Origin: Cristatella mucedo
Taxonomy: Eukaryota > Bryozoa > Phylactolaemata > Cristatellidae
Assembly: GCA_009760855.2 (NCBI GenBank)
Contig: WPIO01000032.1
Location: forward strand, 2,673,001 to 2,737,000
Reading direction: 5' to 3'
DNA: 64,000 nt
This document shows, piece after piece, positions 27,701-36,949 of this stretch. Both the position numbers and the translations under genes were made by a program. The notes beneath the pieces were generated by a model that made no database searches, was not told the DNA's origin, and saw only the letters and a list, made by a program, of their open reading frames with translations. How positions within the stretch are numbered: position 1 is the first letter of the stretch; every line of letters begins with the position of its first letter.

Positions 27701-30700
27701 GACTGAGCGAGATGAGCCGGTTATCACAGCAAGAGCTATAAGTTTTTCAACTATGTAGCCGAGAGTAACCGAATGAACAGAACTATAAATGAGTGACAGG
27801 CCTTCAATATCCATGCTTTGTATGGATTCGATTCGTGTCTGCAGAGGAAATTTATTTTGAGGCAGTTGCTAAATTCACGACAGAAAGCCTAACAACCAAA
27901 GTGTGCACCATCTGTAAGCGTTTTATTGCACGGGTAGGAAGATCTGCAAGGAGATAAAGGCAAAACTTTGAAGTAGTCAACACTACACAAATGCAGGGAC
28001 TGATATGGCCGTGATACCCTTGTCTAATCATTTCGGATTTTAACAACGTTACGCAGTAGACAATAAGTAGGCTTTACTTTCGAGCTAACATGTTCCTTAA
28101 GTGAAATGTCAATTGGGAACAGAAAAGTCATATATATATATTTCTGTGCATTAAGAGTTTATATGTGAGCATGTATATTTATATCCCTTGAAGGCAAGAA
28201 ATGTAGCTGAGCTCTTTTCACTGGTCATTGTTGATGATAAAGTAATAGCTGAGGCTTGACAGACCATTTAAAATTGTGCTAAGTATTTCTATGACTTTTA
28301 TTTTTTAATATGCTGTAGATTTGTGAAAGTACTTGGAACCTATATTCCTAGGTTTACTTTGAAAGCTCTATTGGCTGCTTGGGGTAAGTTAATTGTATTC
28401 TGAAATTAAATTTTCTACGGCACGACGTTGTCCTCCTTGTCAAACTCAGTTCTTAAAACCAAGCGTGCTACTGTTTCTGAGAATTGCTGTATTGACAAGA
28501 AAATTGTTTCATTTAATCAATGAAAACAGCCTTCAATATTTCTTATTTGATTAATTCTTTTGAAGCAGGCATCTCATTTAGTAGAGATTGGAAGCTAAGA
28601 TACTTCGCAAAGTCCAAGCAATGTGATAATAACTAACCGCACAGCGTTTTTGTTGGTCCCTGACCGATCGAGACGACACTGTTCTCAAGTTGAAGGATTT
28701 CTACATATGCATACACCTATACATGGGCCGCTCAATTTGTGACTCTATTAGCAATTGGAGAAAGATATTTAATTTATTGAATTTATTAGTCTTGCGGCTG
28801 CATTTAACTGTAAGAGCCCACCACACCGTTGACCTCCATAACACAAGAAAAAATGTTACCGTCTAAGGCCGTAGAAAAGATAGGAATCTGGTATAATCCT
28901 TAACTATCCATTGCTGCATGTGACCCCAAATATAGATCGGTAATGGATGGTACTATTAGCAGCGAAACTAGTACATCAAATATACTTCTCCGAATACCAC
29001 GCGCATATTGCCTCACTAGGTAATGCTACCACTACATCAATACCAATTTAGAAGCAAAAATTTCCTAATTCTTGCAATTCTTTCCTAAGCAATCATATAA
29101 GTCATATAGATGCATAGTTTACTATTTTAAATTGCAGCGAATGATAAAACCTTTCAAATACAATCCCAAGATAACTGCAGTCTATTTCAAACCTGCAATA
29201 TGTAAAAGATCTTTTAGAGCCGTTAAGACAATGCATGCCAATTAATGATAATACAAACAAGTTGGATGCATATGATTCGGTGATTGTCTTATTCATAAAT
29301 TTGACTCATTTTTGGAAGTGTCAGCGTGACTCGCACAAGTTTTTAAGGCTAAATGCTTATTTTAATTTTTTGTAAATTATGTCGAGCTTGCGAAACGTCA
29401 ATGGTGATGTTATGGAGACGATTCAATCTGCCGGACACACCAAATAATTGAGATAACTAGGTGGTTGCCCATTTGAACGTGGCGGGTCACATTTATGGGT
29501 AAAAATTAGCACGAAAAATGACTGCATACACTTCGTTAAAACCCACTATTGTAGATAATTGTTATCTCAAGAAGTGTAAAAGGAAAATGCTAATCAAGCC
29601 TGGCGATATTTTCCGGTTTGCATAAAAGCCACTGCTAGCTGTGCCTTGTTTTTCAGGAGTACCAATTTTGGTTGTTGGCTGTGTGGCTCTTTCGGACTAC
29701 AATTTATACAATACCAAAGACAAAGGAGTGTAAGTAGCCTCCCAGAGATATTGTTGAAATGTTAAAAAGAATCCAAATTGTTCCAACACCAATGAGGTAC
29801 TTAGAAGACAAATCCAATGCTACAGGAAGAATGAAACTCATCTAGGACGATGCACAATTATGACCCTAAAGCTCTTAATTTGACCTATTCGGCAGCTTCA
29901 TCATTTGAGAGGTACTAGTTCTAACTCGCTTTAACTCAAAAAAGTGAGCCACAGCGATTACTGCTAAGTATCTAGTATGATCATCTGCGTCAAGTTAAAA
30001 CTAAGCACAGTTGTTTGCACCAGCCATTATTTAGGCTTTCAAGCAAAATTGTATTTTCAATCTGTTTTTAGTGGAGGTGAACTTGGTCTTATTAAATTTT
30101 CCTTGAGTGAATTAACTTGATTTATAAAATCTACTGGCCAGATCCCTCATACTTTTTGTTTCTCTTCAATACTTAAGGCTGGGCGGTAATAATAATAATA
30201 AAAATAATAATAATGCCCTTGATAAAGCACGCTCAGAGGTATCAATCTCTTTCCAGGCGACTTGCATTTGCTGCAAAGTAAACACGATTAAATAGTGAAT
30301 GGTATCATGCTTGATAAGCAACAAGAATAACGTTTGGGATTTTCCGCTTATTTCGTACGACACTGTAAGACTTACTTAGGAATGGATGTAGATGTAGGCA
30401 TAGGCATATATTCTGCCATTTAAACCAAAGAACTGTCAAGGCTAAATTCCCTTTTTTAAATCTAGTTGTACTTGTTCCGGATCCTTCAAAGAAGGTAAAA
30501 GCAGAAAAAGTCCGCCTCCTTTAATTAAATAACTAGTATCTTTACTTTCTGTGACTTATTTCCAAATAAGCAAGTCGATACAAGACGACTGGTTCAAAGC
30601 AGAATAATTCCGTTCAAAATTTATTCATGAATAATACAAATTCGTATGTATGGTATCCTGAGAGAATTAAATCTCTATATGGGCGCTTTAAAAATCCTGT

Positions 30701-33700
30701 TGGTGAAACAATAACCAAACATTAGTAATGTGCAGTGTCGAACATACAAATTCAGACAAGTATCGCGCTTAGGCCTGCATGCTGGCGCAAATATAAAAAT
30801 ACTCGTGGCCCCTGGTCGGTAACACTTCTGGCCATTAGCAAGCACTGAATCATGTACCGGTAAGCACCCAAAGCTCAGGGAAGCAAAACAGACAAGTTTG
30901 GCGGGGCGATGAGTAGAACATGTGTCTTTAAAGGATACTTCAATGATACAAGGCCATTGCATATATTGACAGGGAGTTCCAGACTTTCGGTACAAACGAA
31001 CTGAGGACTCGATCACCAAATACTTCACATCAGTGCAAGGAAAGGTCGGAGTACTAGATGCTGAGGAGCGGGTAGTGTCAGAGCGCATTGGTAGAGCATG
31101 GAGGTCGCATAGGTTGGTTGGAGCAAGGGAATGAAGCGACCTGAGATCACAGAGGACCTTGATATCCATTTGACGCTTAACTGGGAGCCAGGGAAGTTCA
31201 GATAGAAGTGATTTGATATGGCAGCTGTTCCACGACGTCACACCAGATGAGCGGCTGAGAACTGGCCGAGACTCCTGAATAAAGGAAATTACAGTAATGT
31301 AGATGAGATGTGACAAGCTCATGAACTAGTTTTACATCACCTTTTTAATATAAGCAGGCCGCAATGTTGCTGTTCTTTCTCAGCTTTAACAAGACTGACA
31401 TGACTTCGGAGGAATTGAGTTCATCTAATGAGGGGTCAATTTAGAATACTGAGTCTAGATTTCGGGCAGACATCACGGGCTCGATACTAGCTGAACCAAT
31501 ACAAAGGAATTAAGTGAGTCGTCGGTTTAGATGAACGGCTTTGATGGGTCAAAAGAAAGGTCGAGCTGCGAATGGTCTAGAAATAAAAGTGAATACTCTT
31601 TTTTGGCGACGATATCGGCCGATAGAGTGAAAAGAATGAAGCCTAAGACCGAATCCTGAGGTACCACATACTTTAATTTAGGGCTTCTTAGATGACCAAC
31701 TGCCATATACGTCAACGTGGAGACATCTCCTAACGAGGTAGAACCCATGCAGGTTCAGCACGACGCCAGTGATGCGTAGGCATGTAGATGGGTGTTCCGA
31801 AATGATCCCATGGTCAATATTTTCAGATGCTGCCAATAGATATTGAAGCAATACCAGTCAGGCCCAAGGCTGATCAGTATTGTTCTGAAGGTCATTAAAA
31901 ACGCGAAGCAGAGCAGTCTCCAAGGATTGGTTAGCTCTAAATCCCGACGAGCTCTTTTTAGCAAGATCTGATGAAATCAAGCCCCTAAAAAGCTAGGCCG
32001 TCCGTTAGTTACTAAGTTTGTCAATCACAGACATTAACGTCACATTTAACTTATGCCCGTTGTGAGTTTTATAGTACTTCTACAACAGTATAGTGATAAT
32101 TAGTGGCATGCCAAAAAGAGAAGATAATTTTCTAGTTTGCATATGTAGCTCAAACTTTCGTTCTCATTGTTGAACTTGATATGCCTTGATACGCTCTCCT
32201 TCGGTAAGGAATGTAAATGCATTAATAGAATCTGTGTGATTCTTCCCGGGGGGGTTTACTATACGGGTAATATAAATTTAAATACGGTCAGAACTTCGGT
32301 GCGTTAATTTCACACAACTCTAAGCTGATTGTTACCCAGCGCTGACAATTAAATTTCAAAAAATTTAATTAACATTTGCTACATGTAAAAATGTATAATT
32401 AAAAATTTTGAAATGCGTTAAATTTTACCTCGTAGACAGATTTGCTCTGATCAACTAAAAACTCATAAGTTTGGTGATCCGGAAGGCTCATCGGCTGCAA
32501 GTAAGTCAGCGAACACTAAGGCCTGCCTTTCAAAGTAAAATTGGAGTTTTGCTTAATTTTCACTGGTGCAAGCTAGTGATATAATAGTTTAGTTGCTGGG
32601 CCACCACTCGTTTAAGAGTCTTTGATAAGAATAGAAGTAGGGATACAGTAGAAATCTACTTAAATCCCCGTGATGTAGGACAGATTTTTTATTAAGTTGC
32701 CGGACGATTGCCGTTTTCAGAGTGGAGGGGACATCACCATTGACCAGGTTTGTTCTGTTAAAATGTGTAGTGAGCAGGAACGTGTCTGCGCACCTCATTA
32801 GGTGAATTTTAGGGACTTTGGGGCAGCATTGAGATTACTAGTTGTCTTTTTGCCTAGTAGACAGTATTAGTGAGAGTTCAGAAGAGATAAGAATGGATGA
32901 GGAGGTAAAAGAAGAGCAGGGCGATGAGGGGCCGCTCTCAGTTGAGGATCGCAGAGAGAAGACGTGGTCCCTTTTATCCGTTCTATTTAATCTACTAGTA
33001 ATGTGTAGAAACACTCTGCTGAAGCACCTTGGTGATTACTGGATAGCTTTCCTGCTTGGAAGTATTAAACTAGATCGTTTGCAATTGGCATCCGCATTTT
33101 CAGATTATTGATCGGTGATTTCACTATTTCTTCATAAAATGAGGACTTAGCCTCAGCTAAAATGGATTGATTAGACCTAGAATAATCTTCAAATGCCTAA
33201 CGGTGAGCAGTGAATCCCTTGTTTTTGTCCGCCCTCTTAATTTGACGATGATTTTCCTTGCTCCACTTACGTCAGCCGTAAACCTGAGGATGTCTCTGTG
33301 GGTAAGGACTTGTAGTTAGTCAGAGGTGCTAACTCATCAAGAACGCTGGTCAGCGTTGAGTTGCAGCATTTCATCAATGAAAAAATGTCAATAGTATGAT
33401 CTTGCAGAATGGCAGACGATTAAAATCAGCTGAGGACAGCATCGATGTCAAAATGCTCGAGGTTGATTGAATCGTGCATATTTTTAATTTTATAAGAGAA
33501 ACGCTTTAAAGGAAAAATGGAATGAGCATATCATCAAATAAAGATACGATCAGACTTGATGAAAGGGGCTATGCTACGTCTCGATAAGGTACGCTTGCCG
33601 GAGAACATTGCATGATGATATTAATAATAACACGTTTGATATAGCTCCCTCAGGGGGACTCAATCTCTTTCTAGACACTTTACATTTACTGCAAAGGAAG

Positions 33701-36108
33701 CACGATCGAGCATGCTCAATAAACAACAAGAATGAAACAGTTAGCTGTGACATGCACAGGGTCAGCATGCAAGTATGGGTAGTGGCAGCATGCAAAGTGT
33801 CAGAATGCATAAGCACATAAAGGACGAATCACAGGGACCTACTAAATGCTGCGATAAATATATATGTTTTTAGTTCCTTCTTAAATGTGGTCAATTCAGG
33901 AGATGTGGCTTTATGTAAGTAGGGGCTCTAGCGTTGAGCATGTAGGTAGAAGGACTCGGCTAGTGACAGCAATTTGAAACACATTGGATGAGATGGGTTA
34001 TCAACTTGGATCTTAAAATCACCAAGAATGCAAAAAGGTTAATTCCTAGTGCTCAGAATTAAGGAGAAGCTGGAATGAATTGCTGCGTGCTGGGCAATAA
34101 ATTGTCAGAGCTATCGGCAAATTACCACTAGCTGGACATATTATAAGATGTTCTGGAGATTGTTTAGGTAGAATAGATGATGGCTTGAAATTGAATATAT
34201 TCGAGCAGTCACAGCTACACCACTGCTACTATGTAAAATGAAAAAGAAGAAACATTCAGGGGTATCAACGGACATAGGTGATAGCTGAGCTGTTCGGCTA
34301 CTTCTATCCGGTCTCAGTAACAGCGAAAATGTAAAGAGCATAGTTGAGTATCAAACTTCTAATAACTAAGTGTTAATTGCACTAAAAGCTGGCGTTCCTG
34401 AGACATAAGTCATAGTGGTCACCAAGGTTAGCGACGGCTTCATTAGTGCCAAGTTGAAAAAATTAGTAGCCTTTTTAACTGGAGAGCTTTGTGAGTGGCT
34501 TGTAAATTTATCAGTCAGCATTAACGGCAAAACGCGTGTCGCGGCTTTTAACAGTGATACAAATACTAGTTCGGCGAAGGCACCCCCTCTATTATTCCGG
34601 CGAGTTCAACGAGCGCTACCTTACTCAGGAAGCCTGACCGAAATATGCACTGGGCAGTCAGCAGTTTTAAGCTAACGAAAATTGTAACGAGAACAAGAAC
34701 TCATGGTCTACACTAAAATCATCTGGGAGACATGCAGCAATTGGGACATAGTGCGACTCAGACCGGGATACACACCGCTGCATGCATAACGCTGATTGCA
34801 TGCAACAATTGCGTACCTCAAAAAGCAGTAAGCTGCTGCACGCATTCACGTGCAATTTCTATGATTTTAGGGACATAGCACGCTTGGTATTTAAAAATCA
34901 GGTCTTAAAATTATCGTTTACGGCATTCGTATCTCGGATGGCATTGCTTTCTGGAAATCTAAAACGGTACCAGCTAAGGCATGGGGGTTAGGCGCCATTG
35001 CGAAAACGGAAGTGATACACATAGAAATTAGTAAATTATCTCCCTCATACTTCTGAGATACAATCATAATAGCTGTACCATCATTGTAGCACTATAAATA
35101 TCCTAGAGTTTACCATATAGCGTGAAGTTGAGTTGTGTTTAGGGAACTCCTGCACATTAAGAAACAGTTATGTGGCTTATATTCCCATATTTGAGCTTGA
35201 ATGATAGTTTACTGCAATTTTGAAATTAGCACAATTTTTTGAGGTAAGGGCACAGCTTTACTTTAGTTTTCTATTTTTCTGACATATTGGGCAGTAACAT
35301 GTAGCGACACCTCTTGGCCACTATGATGACGTTGTAGATGCTGGGTTCGTAAGGAAGTGCTCTATTATGGAGTGCTGCTTCCCGTCGCCCTGAGCATGTC
35401 TTTCAACGCTGTGGTTTTCGCTCTGATTATGAGGTCCTTGATGTTTGCAAAGAATAGCTTGCGCTCTAATAAGACAGAATCGGAAACGATGCGCCTTCAC
35501 CTGAGGGCGGCTGTTGCCATATTCGTGGTAACGGGTAAGTAATGGCGAGTATGACGTGCAAGTGAAATTTTTAGAAAATGCGGCCGTACACTAATATTGC
35601 TTTGAACATTGCTTCTTATACCGATACGGTTTTATTTTAACTTTATTTTACAACTAATTGGACAAATGATGAAGCTATTTTGTTCACGAAAACTTACAGC
35701 CAGCAAGTACCTTAACGTGTGACTAAGCTCTCACTGCAATGACTATTAGTAGTATACAGTAACTATAAATCATGCAAAAACTTATTGTTGTGCTCTAGCG
35801 ATCTTCATTCAATATTATTGCTTATAGGTCTGACGTGGACGTTTGGCTTTTTTTCTATCGAAGGAAACGCTGACATCGTATTTCAATATCTATTCAGCAT
35901 TTTCAACACTGTCCAAGGAGCGCTAATTGCCATTCTTCACAGTCTTAGAGAAAAGGCCCTGCAAAGTGAATGGAGAAAACTTCTTTGCAAAGAAAAGAAA
36001 AAACCGATTAGCAAGAGTGATTCTGGTGGCTTTCAAAAAACAGTTTTGTCAAAGGTTAATTCTAGAGACCACGAGCAACAGCTTGTTGATGTTGAACTGC
36101 GCCCATGA
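8113..36108 (+). CDS. Adhesion G-protein-coupled receptor, spliced, 5' end missing
   Basis: Class B2 (adhesion) receptor, a plasma-membrane protein expected to self-cleave at a GPS and signal through a tethered agonist. I join ten exons: 8113-8209, 9527-9671, 14523-14683, 20997-21140, 25099-25223, 25448-25645, 28319-28383, 29657-29729, 35338-35534 and 35828-36108. Every junction has GT and AG, and phases agree throughout, giving about 495 residues to a TGA stop. Seen in order: GAIN beta-sandwich pieces, GPS ([13 protein letters not shown]), TM1, TM2-TM3 (with GIDQT), TM4, ECL2 cysteine-tryptophan (VCWV), TM5, TM6 (LTWTFGFF), TM7 ([13 protein letters not shown]) and a basic tail. The first exon begins mid-codon, so more exons lie upstream; I could not find them between 1 and 8112. 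The ectodomain type, and so the subfamily, is unknown. Introns carry many LINE and SINE copies, mostly antisense. Confidence 0.9.
8327..8448 (-). mobile_element. SINE family 1, minus-strand copy
   Basis: Reverse complement shows the tRNA-like head (AGCTTAAGGTGCTCGC), a B box (GGGCTTGAACCCC) and the shared tail (GTGAAGCGACTGAATAGAGA). It lies in the first recognised receptor intron. Confidence 0.7.
9527..9671 (+). CDS. Adhesion GPCR exon: GAIN beta-sandwich
   Basis: Acceptor CCTTTCCTGCAG, donor GTAGAG. Phase 0 in, phase 1 out. The peptide starts [20 protein letters not shown] and ends KISLSPDVQ, resembling the GAIN strands that run from the 'GF' segment to the 'I.LP' strand. The open frame on the opposite strand here is a shadow. 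Confidence 0.75.
10123..10258 (-). CDS. Candidate first exon with signal peptide, antisense in receptor intron
   Basis: On the minus strand an ATG at 10258 opens 45 codons and runs into a consensus donor (CAAG/GTGAGT). The peptide has an N-region, then a hydrophobic core ([12 protein letters not shown]) followed by QVHGASQG, resembling a signal peptide with a small-residue cleavage site. I found no partner exon downstream (below 10122), so this may be a chance open frame. Confidence 0.25.
11066..11522 (+). mobile_element. L2-like LINE family B, 5'-truncated copy
   Basis: Holds the last RT C-terminal codons in decayed form, the 3' UTR and the family 3' end: TGTAAAGCGCCTAGAGAGAG, GTTCTCTGAGGGCACTTTAT, then (TTA)n. 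One of only three family B copies found on the plus strand. Lies in the receptor intron 9672-14522. Confidence 0.8.
12129..12245 (-). mobile_element. L2-like LINE family B, short 3'-end copy
   Basis: Starts with AATAATAATA and the reverse complement of the family 3' end (GATAAAGCGCCCTCAGAGAAC; GGCGCTTTACATCTGCTGC). Only the terminal 120 bases are present. Confidence 0.75.
12677..12735. repeat. (TC)n microsatellite
   Basis: About 59 bases of uninterrupted TC dinucleotide in a receptor intron. Confidence 0.95.
12862..12960 (-). mobile_element. L2-like LINE family B, short 3'-end copy
   Basis: (TAA)n followed by the reverse complement of the family 3' end (CACTTGATAAAGCGCCCTCA; AGGCGCTTTACATTTGCTG). 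About 100 bases. Confidence 0.8.
12961..14522. other. Receptor intron, rest
   Basis: No gene recognised. The open frame 13103-13534 is AT-rich with a low-complexity C-terminus and looks like chance. A small imperfect hairpin (CGGGAG paired with CTCCCG) lies at about 13625-13655, flanked by inverted TTTTTAATGC / GCATTAAAAA. It may be a decayed foldback element. Confidence 0.35.
14523..14683 (+). CDS. Adhesion GPCR exon: GAIN, pre-GPS strands
   Basis: Acceptor TTTTTGTTTTAG, donor CAG/GTATGTG. Phase 1 in, phase 0 out. The peptide includes [16 protein letters not shown] and [21 protein letters not shown]. The latter matches the GAIN pattern 'V.S..L....L..PV...F', which comes just before the GPS. 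Confidence 0.85.
15697..15778 (+). mobile_element. L2-like LINE family B, terminal fragment
   Basis: Only the last 80 bases: ATGTAAAGCGCCTATAAAGA, TGAGTTCTCTGAAGGCACTT, then seven or more ATT units. Confidence 0.8.
15984..16195 (-). mobile_element. L2-like LINE family B, diverged copy
   Basis: AATAATAATA, then a diverged reverse-complement 3' end (CCGCCCTCGGAGAACTGAAT), then the CACGAAGGACGAATCA segment shared with other copies. Confidence 0.65.
16500..19066 (+). mobile_element. LINE family A (L2/CR1-like), EN plus RT, 3'-truncated
   Basis: The longest LINE copy. The frame opening at 16633 encodes an APE-type endonuclease (LLNVRSL at residues 125-131, [22 protein letters not shown] at 258-268, [16 protein letters not shown] at 321-324). 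It is followed by the linker, a stop at 18031, and the same frame again to 18375, where a one-base change shifts into the RT frame (18335-19153). RT boxes: [33 protein letters not shown]. Similarity to the 3.6-5.75 kb copy stops at 19066, inside the RT after 'WMSENF', so the thumb and 3' UTR are missing. Confidence 0.9.
16633..18375 (+). pseudogene. LINE family A ORF2, endonuclease and linker (one in-frame stop)
   Basis: 466 open codons, then a TGA at 18031 where the other copy has TGC, then 114 more codons in the same frame. The endonuclease catalytic residues look intact. The first 110 residues, rich in Pro, Cys and Arg, have no recognised domain. RT follows in another frame after a homopolymer T tract at about 18368-18373. 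Confidence 0.8.
19183..19342 (-). mobile_element. SINE family 2 (tRNA-derived)
   Basis: Reverse complement shows a tRNA-like head with A-box-like GGCACACTGCGG and B box GGTTCGAATCC followed by TGCGGTGGGCGAACC. The body and end match the copies at 54569-54733 and 63350-63500. It cannot fold as a functional tRNA. Confidence 0.7.
19400..20215 (+). mobile_element. Decayed L2-like LINE, RT C-terminus and 3' UTR
   Basis: About 19690-19800 encodes [13 protein letters not shown] then [14 protein letters not shown], the conserved C-terminal 'L..LHGLAPAYL..LL' of L2/CR1 reverse transcriptases. The upstream part is broken. The 3' region ends TTGGGGCGAGTTCTAAACCC with an AAATAAAG near 20207. Different from families A and B in its tail. 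Confidence 0.5.
20997..21140 (+). CDS. Adhesion GPCR exon: GPS cleavage motif
   Basis: Acceptor GGCCCTTTTAG, donor GTATGTC. It is exactly 48 codons, phase 0 to phase 0. It carries the full GPS: a first Cys-x-Phe-Trp (CGFWDF), W-S-T-x-G-C (WSTYGC), then [13 protein letters not shown], giving four cysteines and two tryptophans in the family spacing. The catalytic triad is H-T-T, not the usual H-L-T or H-L-S. The residues after the scissile bond (TNYAILM) are the tethered agonist. Confidence 0.95.
21451..21880 (-). mobile_element. L2-like LINE family B, 5'-truncated copy
   Basis: Complete family 3' end in reverse complement (CACTTGATAAAGCGCCCTCA; CTAGGCGCTTTACATTTGCT), then the 3' UTR with CATGCACAGGGTCAGCATGC and GACGAATCACAGGGACCCAC, up to the last RT codons. 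It lies just after the GPS exon, antisense to the receptor. Confidence 0.85.
22500..23770 (+). mobile_element. LINE family A, ancient decayed copy
   Basis: Aligns by eye along its length with the copy at 3.6-5.75 kb: linker (AAAGCCAGAGCGTCTCCTTT), RT C-terminal region around 23230-23330, the segment with CTCGCTGGGATGTGGAACTC at about 23490, and the 3' UTR (ACTCAGCTATACTTGTCACT to GTGGCTTTCTGGAGTCAC). Many indels; no open frame left. In the intron before TM1. Confidence 0.65.
25099..25223 (+). CDS. Adhesion GPCR exon: TM1
   Basis: Acceptor TTAACTTCCAG, donor CAG/GTAGGA. Phase 0 in, phase 2 out. After the linker ([14 protein letters not shown]) comes a hydrophobic helix ([20 protein letters not shown]) with the I/G-x-S-L-S pattern typical of TM1 in class B2 receptors. 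Confidence 0.85.
25448..25645 (+). CDS. Adhesion GPCR exon: TM2 and TM3
   Basis: Acceptor TTTTCAAATAG, donor GTAAGA. Phase 2 in, phase 2 out. It holds the first intracellular loop (KLRKTVSQQ), TM2 ([20 protein letters not shown]), the conserved D-Q-T turn, the TM3 cysteine (EIACITLA) and TM3 ([20 protein letters not shown]). The W-M-x-x-E-A-x-x-x-Y end of TM3 is a class B2 signature. The intron before it is only about 220 bp. Confidence 0.95.
26456..27130 (-). mobile_element. L2-like LINE family B, copy with RT C-terminus
   Basis: Tail (TAA)n at 26456-26480, 3' UTR, then a minus-strand open frame 26757-27080. This frame is the C-terminal part of an L2-type reverse transcriptase: [48 protein letters not shown]. 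It is in the receptor intron between TM3 and TM4. Confidence 0.85.
27131..28318. other. Receptor intron, no further feature seen
   Basis: AT-rich unique-looking DNA with a short TA run at about 28131-28142. No coding or RNA signal recognised. Confidence 0.4.
28319..28383 (+). CDS. Adhesion GPCR exon: ICL2 into TM4
   Basis: Acceptor TATGCTGTAG, donor GTAAGT. Phase 2 in, phase 1 out. The peptide [22 protein letters not shown] matches the family pattern from the second intracellular loop into TM4, ending W-G before the G-x-P of the next exon. Confidence 0.9.
29657..29729 (+). CDS. Adhesion GPCR exon: TM4 end and ECL2
   Basis: Acceptor CCTTGTTTTTCAG, donor GTAAGT. Phase 1 in, phase 2 out. The peptide [18 protein letters not shown] is the G-x-P end of TM4 running into extracellular loop 2. 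The donor was chosen over a GTG three bases earlier because it gives a consensus GTAAGT and joins in frame to the conserved ECL2 Cys-Trp. Confidence 0.85.
30188..30330 (-). mobile_element. L2-like LINE family B, short 3'-end copy
   Basis: (TAATAA)n, then CCCTTGATAAAGCACGCTCA and CAGGCGACTTGCATTTGCTG, the reverse complement of the family 3' end with several changes. Confidence 0.75.
32330..32580. repeat. Old dispersed repeat, copy 2 of 3
   Basis: Resembles 5990-6245 (AATTAAATTTCAAAAA; ACAGATTTGCTCTGATCAAC; GGCTGCAAGTAAGTCAGCGA) and 45040-45190. It sits between two RT pieces of the decayed LINE, so it probably inserted there. Confidence 0.4.
33622..33905 (-). mobile_element. L2-like LINE family B tail nested in an older LINE
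   Basis: Begins (AATAATAA)CACGTTTGATATAGCTCCCT and contains the family 3' UTR landmarks (GACATGCACAGGGTCAGCAT; GACGAATCACAGGGACCTAC; AAATGTGGTCAATTCAGG). Older LINE sequence continues on both sides. Confidence 0.75.
34401..35337. other. Receptor intron before TM5 exon, nothing recognised
   Basis: An open frame at 34415-34675 has no family motif. A duplicated TGCATGC-type palindromic patch lies at 34775-34805. No other structure seen. Confidence 0.35.
35338..35534 (+). CDS. Adhesion GPCR exon: ECL2 cysteine, TM5, ICL3, start of TM6
   Basis: Acceptor ACGTTGTAG, donor GTAAGTA. Phase 2 in, phase 1 out. It starts with C-W-V (the ECL2 cysteine that pairs with TM3), then TM5 ([20 protein letters not shown]), a basic third intracellular loop ([19 protein letters not shown]) and the start of TM6 (VAIFVVTG). 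Confidence 0.9.
35828..36108 (+). CDS. Adhesion GPCR last exon: TM6, TM7, C-terminal tail
   Basis: Acceptor TTGCTTATAG. Phase 1 in, ends at TGA. Peptide: TM6 ([10 protein letters not shown]), TM7 ([20 protein letters not shown]), helix 8 ([18 protein letters not shown]) and a 45-residue tail rich in Lys and Ser. No PDZ-type ending is evident (last residues VELRP). Confidence 0.95.
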
Positions 36109-36193
36109 GCCCTAGACTGAAACTGTGGCCGTGTATTCGTGGTCTTTTCTCAAATTTGTTTGTGCATCGTGAAGGAGTTATATGCATAGTTCT

Positions 36194-36199
36194 ATTAAA
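36194..36199 (+). promoter_or_regulatory. Candidate polyadenylation signal of the adhesion GPCR
   Basis: ATTAAA, 86 bases after the receptor stop codon. It is the nearest recognised poly(A) hexamer variant; no transcript evidence is available. Confidence 0.35.
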
Positions 36200-36949
36200 T
36201 TTTCAAAATGCATGCATTGTGTAGAGAAATTTTCTGGACTGTCAAGCAGCCCTCGGCTGTTGTTAAGGGCTACAACATGGAACAATAGTACTGACCTATT
36301 AGAGATGAAGATCAGATGGCAATCAAAATCCACATACCAAATTGCTTACCATGAACTGTGATGATCTACCAAGACTTGTGGAGCTGTCTTAGATTTTGGT
36401 GTTTTTGGTAGAGTTTTTACTACCTGGTGAACTTATGACTGCTGCCGAAATAAGTTTTTCAGTATAATTCTGTTGTTTGACCTACCAGCGCTATCTAATG
36501 CCACTCGAGCATTTTGCTGGCAATGATGCAATTGCTTTTGCGTACATATAACCTATACTAAGTTCTGACGCGTTGCTGGAGAAACTTATTTTGCTAGACC
36601 ATAGCTGTCAGATATTTCAGTTCGTGTTGAGCTTGGTGAAGGCTCATATCCGGGTTAGCCGATCTAGTTAATGTTGGACAGTGGGTGAAAGCGACAATAG
36701 CTGCGCGGAAATGCGACAGTGGAATTTTCAAGCTCCCGATTCTACCGGGCTTCACTTACCTCATTGGTTTTGAATTATATGCAAATGCTGTTAATTCAGG
36801 TAAGACTGTCTGCATGTGTGCTACTCATATGGCGATACGAGCACTGGAGCAGTGGTTCTAGCCAAACTTAGGCGACTGTCCTCTTGAACACGAGTTCATA
36901 TTTTTGTCAGAAATGTTAGGGGCAATATGCGCCGTTCTGGTACGTCAAT

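Larger units (their letters stand above)
30650..34400 (-). mobile_element. Old near-full-length L2-like LINE, decayed
   Basis: On the minus strand the pieces run in correct order: an endonuclease fragment at about 33980-34045 ([14 protein letters not shown]), RT N-terminus at 32589-32798 ([12 protein letters not shown]), RT core at 31527-31748 ([25 protein letters not shown] where [11 protein letters not shown] is expected), RT C-terminus at about 30900-31310 ([31 protein letters not shown]), and a 3' end at 30650-30705. The catalytic YADD is lost. A younger family B tail is inserted at 33622-33905 and an older repeat at about 32330-32580. Confidence 0.7.
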
